From assembly GCF_003332275.1 (NCBI RefSeq), contig NZ_QOVA01000022.1:1-64000 (forward strand): a stretch of DNA of 64,000 nt. Direction: 5' to 3'. Below the pieces are notes generated by a model that worked only from the letters and a program-made list of their open reading frames with translations, searched no databases and was not told where the DNA came from. The first letter of the stretch is position 1. Each line of letters starts with the position of its first letter. Source of the DNA: Edaphovirga cremea. GTDB lineage: Bacteria > Pseudomonadota > Gammaproteobacteria > Enterobacterales > Enterobacteriaceae. Shown one piece after another: positions 8,609-18,010 of the stretch. A program made the translations under genes and the position numbers.

Positions 8609-9004
8609 TCAGCCGCATAGAGCAGAAGAGCTTCTTTCCTGCAAGAAGACTTCTTTAGCGGCAAGCAGGCCGTTGATTGCAGCAGGAAAGCCAGCATAAA
8701 CCGCCATCTGCATGATAACTTCGATGATCTCTTGCCGAGAGCAGCCAACATTGCGAGCGCCATAGATATGCACCTTGAGTTGTGGAGATGCGTTCCCCAT
8801 CGCTGTGAGGGATGCTACAACGGCAAGTTCTCGAGTTTTGAGGTCGAGTCCCGGTCTTGAATAGATGTCACCAAACGGAAACTCAATGAGTAGCCGAGCA
8901 AAGTCGGGGGCGATATCTTCCAGACTTTCTATGACGTTCTCACCCGCTTTTCCATCAATCTCTTTGAGCTTCTCCCAGCCTCTGACATAGCGTTCGTTGT
9001 TCAT
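8609..9004 (-). CDS. Carboxymuconolactone decarboxylase family protein
   Basis: A 131-residue all-helical protein of the CMD/AhpD-like family: [44 protein letters not shown]...[38 protein letters not shown]. It carries the conserved His and Cys positions but not the CxxC of AhpD, so it is closer to gamma-carboxymuconolactone decarboxylase (PcaC-like) or uncharacterised stress homologues. AGGAG lies five bases before the ATG at 9004; two codons further upstream (9007 ATG, 9010 GTG) are alternatives. It is divergent from a LysR gene at 9090, the usual layout for a regulated target. Confidence 0.9.
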   Translation of the reverse strand: MNNERYVRGWEKLKEIDGKAGENVIESLEDIAPDFARLLIEFPFGDIYSRPGLDLKTRELAVVASLTAMGNASPQLKVHIYGARNVGCSRQEIIEVIMQMAVYAGFPAAINGLLAAKEVFLQERSSSALCG

Positions 9005-9049
9005 CATCACTCCTTAATTAACTGATGTGTGCACTTTACATTTCGCCCA

Positions 9050-9103
9050 ATAGGTTCATCCAATACCATTTTTGTGATACCTTTTAGGTATGAATGAACC
9101 TAT
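9050..9103. promoter_or_regulatory. Operator-like inverted repeats at a divergent LysR promoter
   Basis: Between the CMD gene and the divergent LysR gene, ATAGGTTCAT (9050-9059) is perfectly inverted as ATGAACCTAT (9094-9103), and nested inside is ATACCT-TTT-AGGTAT (9077-9091). The second overlaps the LysR start codon. Binding by the LysR protein, with autorepression and control of the CMD gene, is inferred. Confidence 0.55.
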
Positions 9104-9998
9104 AGATCTACGACAATTTCGATACTTCCTTGCTGTCAGCGAGGAGCTTAATTTCGGGCGGGCTGCGGCGCGACTACACATATCCCAACCCCCATTGAGC
9201 AGGCAGATCCAGCAGCTCGAAGCGGTGTTGGGCGTTGAGCTGTTCGTGCGAACCCGGAGTGGGGTGACACTGACAAAAGCAGGTGCCGCATTTTTACCCG
9301 AGGTCAGGCGGACATTAGTGCAAGCAAATAAGGCTATAGCTGCCGCTAGAGCGGCACGCGTTATCGTTGCAGGTAAGTTCGTCGTGGGTTACACAACCGT
9401 GTTTGACCGAAGCGTTATTCCTGATGTATTTGAGCCTTTACGTCAGCGTTTCCCTAACTGGCAGATTGTTACTCAAGGCAAGCATTCGATCAGTCTTGTG
9501 CGGGATATCAAAAACGGAATAATGGATGTAGCCTTTATCGGCTTGCATACCGAGGCTAAAGGTCTGAAGGTCGAGATGCTATTTGAGGATCCACTCATAG
9601 TCGCATTGCCCGCCATTCATCCTCTTGCCCGTAAGCGCAGTCTAGGCTTTGATGACCTTCGCGGTGAGTCAATATTTCGCTTTGAACGGCGACTGAACCC
9701 AGGTTTTTATGATCACTGCCAGTCGTTCTTCGAACAGATTGACTTCAAACCCAACATGATCCCTGAACCCGATGATCACCATATCTTGCTCGGCCTTATT
9801 GCCGAGGGGCAAGGGATCGCATTCATCTTTTCATCACTACAGAAGGTCAAGCGGCAGGGCGTTGTCTTTCGACGACTAAAAGCAGAGGTTAAAAGTTTGT
9901 CCAGTGGTATCGCTGTTGTATATTCCCCAGACAACTCGTCAGAGATCTTAAAGCAATACCTGGAACTTACCAAGGCTGCGACTTTTGGCGCTACGTGA
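9090..9998 (+). CDS. LysR family regulator (302 aa), CatM/BenM-like
   Basis: It starts MNEPIDLRQFRYFLAVSEELNFGRAAARLHISQPPLSRQIQQLE, a textbook LysR winged helix of the aromatic-degradation (CatR/BenM/CbbR-like) type, followed by FVRTRSGVTLTKAG and an effector domain. The target is most likely the divergent CMD family gene and its propeller partner at 8609-7675. Inverted repeats sit across its start. The downstream gene, on the opposite strand, is the broken MFS transporter. Confidence 0.93.
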   Translation: MNEPIDLRQFRYFLAVSEELNFGRAAARLHISQPPLSRQIQQLEAVLGVELFVRTRSGVTLTKAGAAFLPEVRRTLVQANKAIAAARAARVIVAGKFVVGYTTVFDRSVIPDVFEPLRQRFPNWQIVTQGKHSISLVRDIKNGIMDVAFIGLHTEAKGLKVEMLFEDPLIVALPAIHPLARKRSLGFDDLRGESIFRFERRLNPGFYDHCQSFFEQIDFKPNMIPEPDDHHILLGLIAEGQGIAFIFSSLQKVKRQGVVFRRLKAEVKSLSSGIAVVYSPDNSSEILKQYLELTKAATFGAT

Positions 9999-10123
9999 GG
10001 TGCGCTTAGCACCATTCTCAAATCAGAGTAGAGTCTTATTTTACCCATCAGTCAGCAGTAAGTTGCTCTGTTACTTGGCAGGGTGAGCACCACATTTATA
10101 AGCGAATCAGTTGAAGGCCTACA

Positions 10124-11318
10124 CTATCCTTTAACTCTTGTATCCAGGAACGCGGGACGGCGGATCTGCCAGAGCATCCAAATAATGCCCAGGCAAACAG
10201 TGAACGCACCGACCCAGCCAGTGCTGGCCAACCCTATCGTCTCCAGACTTACCCCGCCCAGCAGAGAACCCAGTGCAATGCCGCCATTGAAGCCTGCGAT
10301 ATTCAACCCGGCAGCTACCGCAGGTGCTTGTGGTGCATGGATGTGCGATAGTCCGATCAAACGAGCCTGTAAGGCGGGCACTGCGGCGTAGGTCAGCGCA
10401 CCCAACAGGCCGACCAGTGGCACCATGAGCGTTAGCGATGGAGCAAATATCCAGATTGCAATTAACACCACGACCAAACCGATCAGTACTGTCATCACTG
10501 CCGCATCAGCATCTCTGCGGTCGGCTAGGCGCCCCCCCCCAGACATTACCGATGGCAGCCATCACGCCATAGCCCAGCATCAGCAGGCTGGCAGTGCTTT
10601 CGCTGACTTTGGTTACCACCAGCAGGATAGGCGAAATGTAGGTATAGAGCGTGAACGAGCCAGCATAAGCCAGTACAGTGATGCCAGCACCTGCCAGGAG
10701 GCGCGGATTGAATATAGCCTTGAGGCCATCCATCGCGTTGGCCTGCGCCGAAGTATCATTGTGGTCGGTCGGCATCAGGATCAGTAGGCCCACGAAGCCG
10801 ATTGTGCCACAGGCGGCCACAGCCATGAAGATCACCTGCCAGCTCAAGATACTACCCAGGTAAGTCCCTAGCGGTACGCCCAAAGCCAAGGCAAGCGTCA
10901 GACCTGCGAAGACAACTGCAACCGCAGCACCGGCGCGGTTACGCCCAACCAGTTGTGTGGCAACGCTGGAGGCCACAGCGAGAAACACACCATGACCAAG
11001 TCCGGAAGCAAAGCGAGCCACCAACATAGGCGTCAGGGCGTCCGACAAACCCACCACCGTATTTCCCAGCGTGAACAACCCCATGGCCGCTAACAGGAGA
11101 CGCTTTCGCGGCCAGCGGGTGGCGAGCGCTGTCAGTCCCGGGGCGCCAATGACCGCACCCAGCGCATAAACCGTCACTGCCGTTCCCACCTGACTGACGC
11201 TGGAGTGCAGATCAGCGGAAATGTTGGACACCAGACCGATGGTGACAAACTCGGTGAATCCCAATGCGAAGGCACAGAGCGCGAAGACGTAGATAACGAA
11301 GGGCATGCGCTCGTTCAT
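10124..11318 (-). pseudogene. MFS drug/sugar exporter, frameshifted in a G tract
   Basis: Two overlapping frames (11318-10506 and 10546-10124) together give one complete 12-helix major facilitator of about 397 residues, like the AraJ/YdhP/Bcr-type efflux group (MNERMPFVIYVFALCAFALGFTEFVTIGLV; GAVIGAPGLTALATRWPRK). They join at nine consecutive C on the plus strand (10532-10540). With eight bases the frame would read NVWGGRLADRRD, continuous with the second half; with nine it leaves frame. So this is a one-base insertion: a recent pseudogene, a phase-variable tract or an assembly error. The start lies 3 bases after the stop of the upstream DJ-1 gene, so they form an operon. Confidence 0.88.
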
Positions 11319-11321
11319 GGC

Positions 11322-12026
11322 TTATTCCCGCTCATAAGCGCTAGACACCAACAGAGGCAGCATCGCTTCAGCCACACCTTTAGCAGAGGCTGGGTTCTGG
11401 CCAGTCACCAGCCTCTCGCTCACCACGACCTGAACCTGAAAATCTGCTGCCGGTAGATGCCTGGCCCCTCGTTCCTGCAAGGCGTCGGCGAGCAAAAAAG
11501 GCACCGTCTCGTACAAACCAACCGCACGCTCCTCTTCGTTGGTGAATGCCGAAACTTCCTTGTCTGCGACCAGATAACGACCATCAGCGAGCTCGATATT
11601 CACCAGTCCTGCCGGTCCATGGCATACCGCAGAGACCACTCCTCCATGCTCATAAATACTCGCGGCAATAGCAGCCAGTTCTGTGTTATCTGGGAAGTCC
11701 CACATCGTCGCATGACCACCTGCATAGAAGATCGCCGCATAGGCATCGGGATCGACCTGTGACGGTGCCAGCGTGTTTTCGATGGCCTTACGAAGCACCG
11801 CATCATTCCAGAATGCAGCATTGACCGGATCCTCCAGATCCAATCCGTCGACATGGGTTTTGCCTCCCTGGGGGCTAACGAAATCAATGCTGAAACCGGC
11901 TTCGATGAGCACTTTATGTGGGTGTGTTACCTCAGACAGGTAGAAACCGCTCGGTGCGGCGTCCATTGCATCTGCAGGACCTTTTCGATCATGACTGGTC
12001 AATACGAACAGTATGCGCTGTGCCAT
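11322..12026 (-). CDS. DJ-1/PfpI family protein (third paralogue)
   Basis: A 234-residue cytosolic DJ-1/PfpI protein with MAQRILFVLTSHDRKG at the N-terminus, FYAGGHATMWDF at about 100-111, the nucleophile elbow SAVCHGP with C135-H136, and the TGQNPASAKG motif near the end. AAAGGAG lies seven bases before the ATG. It is followed at 3 bases by the MFS gene and is divergent from a LysR gene at 12142, forming a compact regulator/enzyme/exporter cassette. A role in detoxifying reactive carbonyls is inferred from the family. Confidence 0.92.
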   Translation of the reverse strand: MAQRILFVLTSHDRKGPADAMDAAPSGFYLSEVTHPHKVLIEAGFSIDFVSPQGGKTHVDGLDLEDPVNAAFWNDAVLRKAIENTLAPSQVDPDAYAAIFYAGGHATMWDFPDNTELAAIAASIYEHGGVVSAVCHGPAGLVNIELADGRYLVADKEVSAFTNEEERAVGLYETVPFLLADALQERGARHLPAADFQVQVVVSERLVTGQNPASAKGVAEAMLPLLVSSAYERE

Positions 12027-12141
12027 TTGTTAGCTCCTTTAAACGTAAAGAGGGGGAGGGCATCCGTCCACAGCTCAAAACTGCTTAGGTGGGATGAACA
12101 TCATCAGAGGTTATTCTGGATGATTTGCTTTAAGTATTGAA

Positions 12142-13086
12142 GTGACTAAAATAGACAAACACTTTCCCTTAAATGGCCCAAATAAGTTGCGCAACGATGA
12201 TCTCGCCGTCTTTCTGCATGTTGTTGACTGTCTGAGCTTTTCAGCGGCGGCAAGGAACCTTCAGATTACCCCCAAAGCTGTCAGCAAGCAGATTGCCAGG
12301 CTGGAGGGGGCTCTTGGGACCACCTTGTTTGAAAGGAACACCCGTAACTTACGCATCACGGATGAGGGACGCGTCATTGCAGAAAGAGTACGTGTTGCCC
12401 TTTCAGTTCTGGATGAAGTGAAAGGGCTTGCTCAAGGCGGAAGTCAGGAACTGACCGGACACATACGCTTAACCGCGCCAGCCCCCTTTGGGCGAAAATT
12501 TGTTGCCCCAGCGATAACTGATTTTTGTCGGTTACACCCAAGAGTTGGATTTGACCTGCGTCTTTCCGATCAGATCCAGGATTTGTACAGAGGCGATCTG
12601 GATCTGGCGATTCGAATGGGTGAGTTGGCAGACTCAAGACTTCTTGCTCGTCGGGTAGCCGATAACCGACGCATTCTGGTGGCTTCGCCGACGTTTATTG
12701 CGGCACATGGAAATCCCGCACGACCGGAAGAGTTAGAGCACTACAATTGCCTGGTGTTTGCCTATCCTGGATTACTGCAAAACACATGGCCGCTGCAAAA
12801 AGGCCGATGCGAGAAGTCCATCGCCATCGACGGCACGCTCTGCAGCGACAATGGCGAAGTTTTACATGAATGGTGTCTTGCTGGCTTGGGAATTTCTTTG
12901 CGTGAAGTTTGGGACGTCCACGAGGAATTGCACAATGGCCAACTGGTGCGTGTCTTGCCTGACTGGGAAGGCGTGGCATCCAAAATCAGCCTCGTGCGAG
13001 CACGCAGAGAACCCGTGCCGCACCGACTGACCGTCTTCAGCGACTTCTTACTTGAACGATGGCAGCAGACGCCATGGGAGCACTGA
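12142..13086 (+). CDS. LysR family regulator (314 aa), CrgA/AaeR-like
   Basis: The N-terminal helix-turn-helix is NDDLAVFLHVVDCLSFSAAARNLQITPKAVSKQIARLEGALGTTLFERNTRNLRITDEG, and the effector domain starts LTGHIRLTAPAPFGRKFVAPAI, typical of the CrgA/DsdC-type LysR branch. The start used is GTG at 12142; no strong ribosome site is visible, so the exact start is uncertain. It is divergent from the DJ-1/MFS pair and is the obvious candidate regulator of it. Confidence 0.9.
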   Translation: MTKIDKHFPLNGPNKLRNDDLAVFLHVVDCLSFSAAARNLQITPKAVSKQIARLEGALGTTLFERNTRNLRITDEGRVIAERVRVALSVLDEVKGLAQGGSQELTGHIRLTAPAPFGRKFVAPAITDFCRLHPRVGFDLRLSDQIQDLYRGDLDLAIRMGELADSRLLARRVADNRRILVASPTFIAAHGNPARPEELEHYNCLVFAYPGLLQNTWPLQKGRCEKSIAIDGTLCSDNGEVLHEWCLAGLGISLREVWDVHEELHNGQLVRVLPDWEGVASKISLVRARREPVPHRLTVFSDFLLERWQQTPWEH

Positions 13087-13564
13087 TGCAGTTTGCGGCC
13101 ACCAATGATAGAGATGTCGAAAAATAGTCTGCCATAACTTCAGTATTCAGCGCGTTTTATAAAGCCGTATATCTCTTTTATTGTATTGATATCAGGCTGA
13201 GGCATGGGCCGCCTTCCCCGGATAAAAACGGGAATGCATTTGTGCCCATTTTTCAAAGGAGCATAATAAGGATCATCTTTTCCTGCCTGTGGGTGTCGGA
13301 CGTATAAGGCATTTGAGCTCCTCCCTGGCACTGACAGAAAGCGACACTAATTTCCTCTTAAACAATGTAACAGTGCAACTTCTACAATGCTTGACATTAG
13401 ATAGGAATATCTCCCAATCCTATTGGTACGCCTGTACAAATATTTTTTGGGTCGATATCGGGATGAAGAGGATTATGGGGCGCAATCAATGCCAGGACGT
13501 AACACAAAGACATGATGACGAGAGCAGGGTGTTCACGAGCGAGCGGCTCTGTCCTGTTACGGAG
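13087..13564. other. Intergenic stretch with only doubtful ORFs
   Basis: The only frame of note is a 63-codon minus-strand ORF (13331-13140) with no recognisable family. A GGGAGGAG ribosome-like site on that strand points instead at an 18-codon frame within it, so it may be a broken small gene. No mobile-element end was recognised here. Confidence 0.35.
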
Positions 13565-13912
13565 TCAGCGTTGCGGCAGATTCTTCGCTGTTACCTCTTG
13601 CGTTAATGCATCACATTGCACGGCGCTCAGCAAGGCATCGAGCAATCTTGGGAAGCGTGAGTCCAGATCTTCCCGACGCAGTGACAGCAGGTTCTCCCGA
13701 CCGTAGGGCCGCTGCCAGATGACACCGCTGTGACGCAGCACACGCCAGTGATGGGTCAGGGTCGATTTGGGAATGCCCTGGAGCACGGCGCTGCATGCAT
13801 GCTCCCCGCCATCGGCCAGCACACGCACTACTGTTAGGCGTAGCGGATTGCCAAGCGCGGTTAGCACGTTCTCTAGGCGGATCTGGTTACGATCAGGATG
13901 GTTGGGCGTCAT
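13565..13912 (-). CDS. ArsR family winged-helix repressor (115 aa)
   Basis: The sequence LENVLTALGNPLRLTVVRVLADGGEHACSAVLQGIPKSTLTHHWRVLRHSGVIWQRPYGRENLLSLRREDLDSRFPRLLDALL is a typical ArsR winged helix (helices at about 15-30, 42-50 and recognition helix 50-64) with the LRRED dimerisation tail. The classic metal-binding ELCVCDL motif is absent, so it is more like the group sensing organic signals or redox. It is divergent from the MFS pump that starts at 14057 and is expected to repress it. Confidence 0.9.
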   Translation of the reverse strand: MTPNHPDRNQIRLENVLTALGNPLRLTVVRVLADGGEHACSAVLQGIPKSTLTHHWRVLRHSGVIWQRPYGRENLLSLRREDLDSRFPRLLDALLSAVQCDALTQEVTAKNLPQR

Positions 13913-13996
13913 TCAGACAGTTTATTCCATAGTATGAGTACTTACAAACCATTTATCGAGGCAGCCCGTTTTTCGAGACTATTGTTCGATTATACC

Positions 13997-14013
13997 CGTA
14001 CTGTTATAGTACG
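13997..14013. promoter_or_regulatory. Inverted repeat upstream of the MFS pump
   Basis: CGTACT-GTTAT-AGTACG is a 6/6 inverted repeat 44 bases before the MFS start, flanked by a looser TTCGA...TCGAA pair at about 13985 and 14021. It is a good candidate operator for the divergent ArsR repressor. Confidence 0.45.
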
Positions 14014-14056
14014 CATTTACTCGAACTATTTAACCTTGCTATCTGGAGATCCGTTT

Positions 14057-15481
14057 ATGCCTTCCCTCTTGTCCGCCACCATGGCACATCGTTCCCTGGG
14101 ATGGAGTCTGGCGCTACTTGCCTTCGCTCAGCTCATTTACTCACTCGACATCAACATTGTGTTCGTGGCTCTGCCGGAGATTGGCGCTGACCTGGGTTTT
14201 TCCGGACAGACCCTGCAGTGGGTGGTCAGCGCTTACACCGTATTCTGCGGCGGTTTCCTGCTGTTGGGGGGGCGTGCCGCCGATCTGCTAGGACAACGGC
14301 GTATGTTTATCTTCGCGCTGTGGCTGTATGCCCTGTCATCCCTAGCCGGTGGGTTGGCCTGGAGCCCTGTGGTTATCGTGATCTCGCGTGCAGTGCAGGG
14401 TATGGGGGCGGCGCTGCTGTTTCCGTCCACACTGTCGTTGATCAACCGACTATTCGAGGAAGGTCCGCCGCGCAACCGCGCACTGGCGATCTGGGGAGGC
14501 GCTGGAGCCAGTGGCCTGACATTGGGTTCGCTGGCTGGTGGCGTACTGACCAGCGCCTACGGTTGGCCGTCGGTATTTTTCGTCAACGTCCTGCTGGCCG
14601 GTATCGCCATTGTGGCAGCGTTCTTCGTGATACCCAAGGATCTACCCAGGATTGAGCGCCGCAGCTTCGACCTGCCGGGTGCTCTGACAGTGACAGCCGG
14701 TGTCACGCTGCTGGTCTATGCGCTGGTACAGGGGCCTGAAGATGGATGGCGCACCACTCCTATTGTCGCCGCCCTGGTACTGGCTGGCGTATTCCTGTTG
14801 GTCTTCGCGCTGATTGAAGTGCGCAGCCGCGATCCGCTTATATCGGTGCGGCTGTTCAGCAACCACAGTATGGTGACAGGCATGGTGATCACCTTCATCT
14901 ATATGGGCACGTTCGGCGCGTTGCCGTATTTCCTGACGGTGCTGTTTCAGAGTGTGCAGGGTTACAGCGCCTTGCAGACAGGGTTGGCCTTTATCATACC
15001 GTCGCTGGCGATCTTCTCCGGCACGCAGTTGGGGGCGCGCCTGGCGAATCGCCTGCCTATACGTACGACGTTGCTGATGGGCTTTGCAGTCGGTATTGTC
15101 GGCACACTGGCATTGGCTCCGGCTGCCTTTGTTGGTGCGCCCTATGCGAACATCGTGCCAGGGTTGGTGGTATCGGGTCTCGGCCAGGGTATAGTCTGGA
15201 CAGCCATGTGGATCGCTGCGGCTTCAGGCGTGGCACATCATGAGCAGGGCATCGCTTCGGGTATGGCTTCGACCACATTGAATATCGGTAATGCGATTGG
15301 AATTGCCGTACTGGTGGTCTTCGCCAATCGCGGGATCGATGACTTGCAAGGAGATGCCTTGCATGAGGGGTTGGCGAGCGGCACGCAGCATGCCTTCTAT
15401 TTGGCAACGGCAGGTCTGGTGCTGGGTTTGTTGGTGTCCTTGGCATTACCACGCAAGGAGACCGATAGCTTTAAGGTCTGA
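14057..15481 (+). CDS. MFS multidrug pump, DHA2 (14-helix) type
   Basis: A 474-residue major facilitator with about 14 hydrophobic segments. Motifs of the QacA/EmrB group are visible: LDINIVFVALPEIGADLGFSGQTLQWVVSAY (motif D1), GRAADLLGQRRMF (motif A), SRAVQGMGAALLFPSTLSLI (motif B) and GGAGASGLTLGSLAGG (motif C). The ATG at 14057 follows TGGAGAT at good distance; the frame is open upstream but crosses the promoter and the ArsR gene. Expected role: proton-driven export of a cationic or lipophilic toxicant, repressed by the divergent ArsR. Confidence 0.93.
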   Translation: MPSLLSATMAHRSLGWSLALLAFAQLIYSLDINIVFVALPEIGADLGFSGQTLQWVVSAYTVFCGGFLLLGGRAADLLGQRRMFIFALWLYALSSLAGGLAWSPVVIVISRAVQGMGAALLFPSTLSLINRLFEEGPPRNRALAIWGGAGASGLTLGSLAGGVLTSAYGWPSVFFVNVLLAGIAIVAAFFVIPKDLPRIERRSFDLPGALTVTAGVTLLVYALVQGPEDGWRTTPIVAALVLAGVFLLVFALIEVRSRDPLISVRLFSNHSMVTGMVITFIYMGTFGALPYFLTVLFQSVQGYSALQTGLAFIIPSLAIFSGTQLGARLANRLPIRTTLLMGFAVGIVGTLALAPAAFVGAPYANIVPGLVVSGLGQGIVWTAMWIAAASGVAHHEQGIASGMASTTLNIGNAIGIAVLVVFANRGIDDLQGDALHEGLASGTQHAFYLATAGLVLGLLVSLALPRKETDSFKV

Positions 15482-15507
15482 AGTTAAACTTTTATCTATA
15501 TCGTCAC

Positions 15508-16803
15508 TCAATCCCTAACACGGGAGGAGCTGTTTGATGTTTTTTTACTTCGCTGCTTTTGAAAGAAATGGTAAGGGGCAACATAATTTGACTGATTCGC
15601 ATCAAGATAATCAGCCCACCACTGCATCATGTGATATCTGACCTCAAGGTACTCAGCCAGATGGCTGTAGGCTGCTCTGACGGAGTTTCTTTCCTGATGG
15701 CTCATCTGTTGCTCCACCGCATCCCGCGACCAGAGTTCAGATTCTACCAGTGCGCTACAGGCCATCGCCCGGAATCCATGACCACAGACATCGGCTTTGG
15801 TGTCATAACCCATTAAACGTAGCGCCCGGTTAATGGTGTTTTCACTCATCGGCTTATACGGGTTATGGTCGCCGGGGAAAACTAAATCCAGATGGCCGGA
15901 GATTTCCTTTATCTGTTTCAGGATGGCGATAGCCTGCCGGGAAAGTGGCACAATATGCGGGGTACGCATTTTTGCGCCACGTCCGGAGTAACGTACTTTG
16001 TCGATTGCTTCGCGGGTAGCGGGGATGGTCCAGATTTTGTTTCTGAAATCAATCTCGCTCCAGCGGGCAAAGCGCAGTTCGCTGGAACGGATAAACAGAT
16101 GAAGAGTCAGCGAGACTGCCAGTCTTGTTAGTTGCCGTCCCTGCTGATAGTCATCTGTTCGGTTAAGCAGTTCGGGCAACCGCTCTAGCGGAAGTGCAGG
16201 GTAGTGATTTTTAACCGGAGGAGCGGTTACACCTTCCAGATGCAGAGCCGGATTGTTTTCAGTCAGTCCCTGCTGTAAGGCGTAGCGCATAATGTTGCAA
16301 AGCTGCTGCCGGGTACGGGACGCAACTTCCAGAAAGCCTTTATTCTCGATAACTTTCAGCAGCACCGTGAAATGCTGCGTTTTCAGCATCATGACAGGAA
16401 GGTGACCAATCGCCGGAAAGATATGGTTTTTCATGCTGGCAAGAATGCGGTCTGCATAGTCTGCCGACCATTTTTTGTTGGTTTTATGCCAGTTCAGCGC
16501 GACGACCTCAAAGCATTTCTCCGGTGAAGCGGCGGCTTTCTCAAACATACGTTGCTGTGCTGGGTTGATATTCTGCGCCAGCAGCTTGCGAATGCCATCG
16601 CGCTGTTGACGGGCGTTGGAAAGCGAAACCTGCGGATATGCGCCTAATGCAAGGCGGGATTCTTTTCGGTTGAAGCGATATTTGAGATACCAACGGCGGG
16701 AGCCACCGGGATTGACAAGCAGATACAAACCCTGCGCATCAGTCAGTTTGAAAGTTTTATCAGAAGGTTTGGTACTACGGATTTTTGCATCGCTTAAAGA
16801 CAT
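15508..16803 (-). CDS. P4-type tyrosine integrase of a tRNA-Asn island
   Basis: 431 residues starting MSLSDAKIRSTKPSDKTFKLTDAQGLYLLV, the DUF4102 N-terminal arm-binding domain of P4-like integrases. The catalytic region has IRSSELRFARW (first Arg), HGFRAMACSAL (His-x-x-Arg) and the AEYLEVRYHMMQWWADYL C-terminus with the Tyr. GGAGTGA lies before the ATG at 16803; the frame upstream of it is not integrase-like. The gene starts 163 bases beyond the 3' end of tRNA-Asn on the same strand, the usual arrangement of an island whose attachment core is the tRNA 3' end. The element therefore extends to the left. Confidence 0.95.
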   Translation of the reverse strand: MSLSDAKIRSTKPSDKTFKLTDAQGLYLLVNPGGSRRWYLKYRFNRKESRLALGAYPQVSLSNARQQRDGIRKLLAQNINPAQQRMFEKAAASPEKCFEVVALNWHKTNKKWSADYADRILASMKNHIFPAIGHLPVMMLKTQHFTVLLKVIENKGFLEVASRTRQQLCNIMRYALQQGLTENNPALHLEGVTAPPVKNHYPALPLERLPELLNRTDDYQQGRQLTRLAVSLTLHLFIRSSELRFARWSEIDFRNKIWTIPATREAIDKVRYSGRGAKMRTPHIVPLSRQAIAILKQIKEISGHLDLVFPGDHNPYKPMSENTINRALRLMGYDTKADVCGHGFRAMACSALVESELWSRDAVEQQMSHQERNSVRAAYSHLAEYLEVRYHMMQWWADYLDANQSNYVAPYHFFQKQRSKKTSNSSSRVRD

Positions 16804-16965
16804 GGTGGGGGTCACTCCATCATCGAACTGAACAGACCCCAGATCTGACCACCAATTTCTTCCGATGCATGCGGATAAATGAATACACATCGGGAAGGAT
16901 TTTCATGCTAACTCATTGAATCAAAATTAAATAAGGATTCGCGAAGAGGCATGAAAACAAGAAAG

Positions 16966-17041
16966 TGGCTCCTCTGACTGGACTCGAACCAGTGACATAC
17001 GGATTAACAGTCCGCCGTTCTACCGACTGAACTACAGAGGA
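16966..17041 (-). tRNA. tRNA-Asn (GTT)
   Basis: The minus strand reads TCCTCTGTAGTTCAGTCGGT at its 5' end, the anticodon loop CTGTTAATC gives GTT, the T loop is GGTTCGAGTCC, and the gene ends AGAGGAGCCA with encoded CCA. It is 76 bases and essentially identical to the enteric asn tRNA. Its 3' end serves as attachment site for the adjacent P4-type integrase. Confidence 0.98.
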
Positions 17042-17139
17042 ATCGTGTGAACGGGGCGCATCATATCCAGCCCCCCGCAGCAAGTCAACGCTAAATTTCC
17101 TGCTCTGTGTTAACTGCTCAGCAACTGAGCAGGGAAGGG

Positions 17140-17916
17140 TTAGGGATGCTCGTTTTCCCAGCGTTTTAGCCGCAATAACGGATCCTGACGGTAAAACTGG
17201 CTGAAGTGCTGATAAAGCGCAGGAAAGCGGTTAGCCAGTAATTCCGGCGCGCTGAAGAAATATTCCGACAATACCGCAAAACACTCTGCTGGATCGGCGG
17301 CGGCATAGGCTTCAATGCTGGTTGCGTCTTCGCCCAACATATCGATTTCATCCTGTATATTATCCATAGCCGCATGCAGGTGGAGTTCCCAACCCGCCAC
17401 GTCCCGCAATGCTATGGACGGAACACCATTTGCGTGCCCGCCATTGCGCATATCCAGTTTATGGCTGGCTTCATGAATCACCAGATTAAACCCTGACATA
17501 TCAAACGAATCGTGCACATCCTGCCAATTGAGAACAATCGGGCCCTGCTCCCAGCTTTGTCCTGAGTGAACCATTTGACCGGAATGCACCAAACCGTTGT
17601 CATCCTGCCAGACATCATCGACCAGGAACGGCGTGGGGTAGAGCAGAATTTCATGGAACCCATCCAGCCATTCGACGCCCAGTTCCATCACCGGCAAGGC
17701 GAACAAGAGCGCAATCCGCGCCTCCATCAGGGGAGTCAACTCCATCCCTTGTAAAGGCACAATGCGTTTATGCTGTATTATTTGGCTGGCAATGCGAACA
17801 ATCCGCTGTTTTTCTTCAACGGAAAGAGGCGCTAACAAAGGGATAGACAAAGCTTCCTGCCATTCTGCAAGCCTGTCTGCCTGAGATTCACTTGCTTTCC
17901 ACGGCCACTTAATCAT
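17140..17916 (-). CDS. mtfA: MtfA, zinc peptidase titrating the Mlc repressor
   Basis: 258 residues starting [12 protein letters not shown] as in E. coli MtfA (YeeI). The metallopeptidase motif is H148-EAS-H152 followed by KLDMRNG, with conserved VEWLDGFHE and [18 protein letters not shown] segments. MtfA binds the glucose-phosphotransferase repressor Mlc and has aminopeptidase activity. The ATG at 17916 was chosen because the protein then aligns end to end with the family; upstream residues in the frame are not conserved. The neighbourhood mtfA beside tRNA-Asn is the same in E. coli. Confidence 0.96.
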   Translation of the reverse strand: MIKWPWKASESQADRLAEWQEALSIPLLAPLSVEEKQRIVRIASQIIQHKRIVPLQGMELTPLMEARIALLFALPVMELGVEWLDGFHEILLYPTPFLVDDVWQDDNGLVHSGQMVHSGQSWEQGPIVLNWQDVHDSFDMSGFNLVIHEASHKLDMRNGGHANGVPSIALRDVAGWELHLHAAMDNIQDEIDMLGEDATSIEAYAAADPAECFAVLSEYFFSAPELLANRFPALYQHFSQFYRQDPLLRLKRWENEHP

Positions 17917-18010
17917 CATCTTGCTCGTAAAGTGATCACTCGAACCAATCGGCGGGTGTAAGTGCTGTAAAAATGCCGCAAAACAGGGCATTATAGCAAC
18001 TCTTAAATGC

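Noticed and set aside
13140..13331. 63-codon minus-strand ORF
   Set aside because: No family and no ribosome site at its start; noted only as intergenic content.
1..15500. Second attachment site (copy of the tRNA-Asn 3' end)
   Set aside because: No matching direct repeat was seen left of the integrase.
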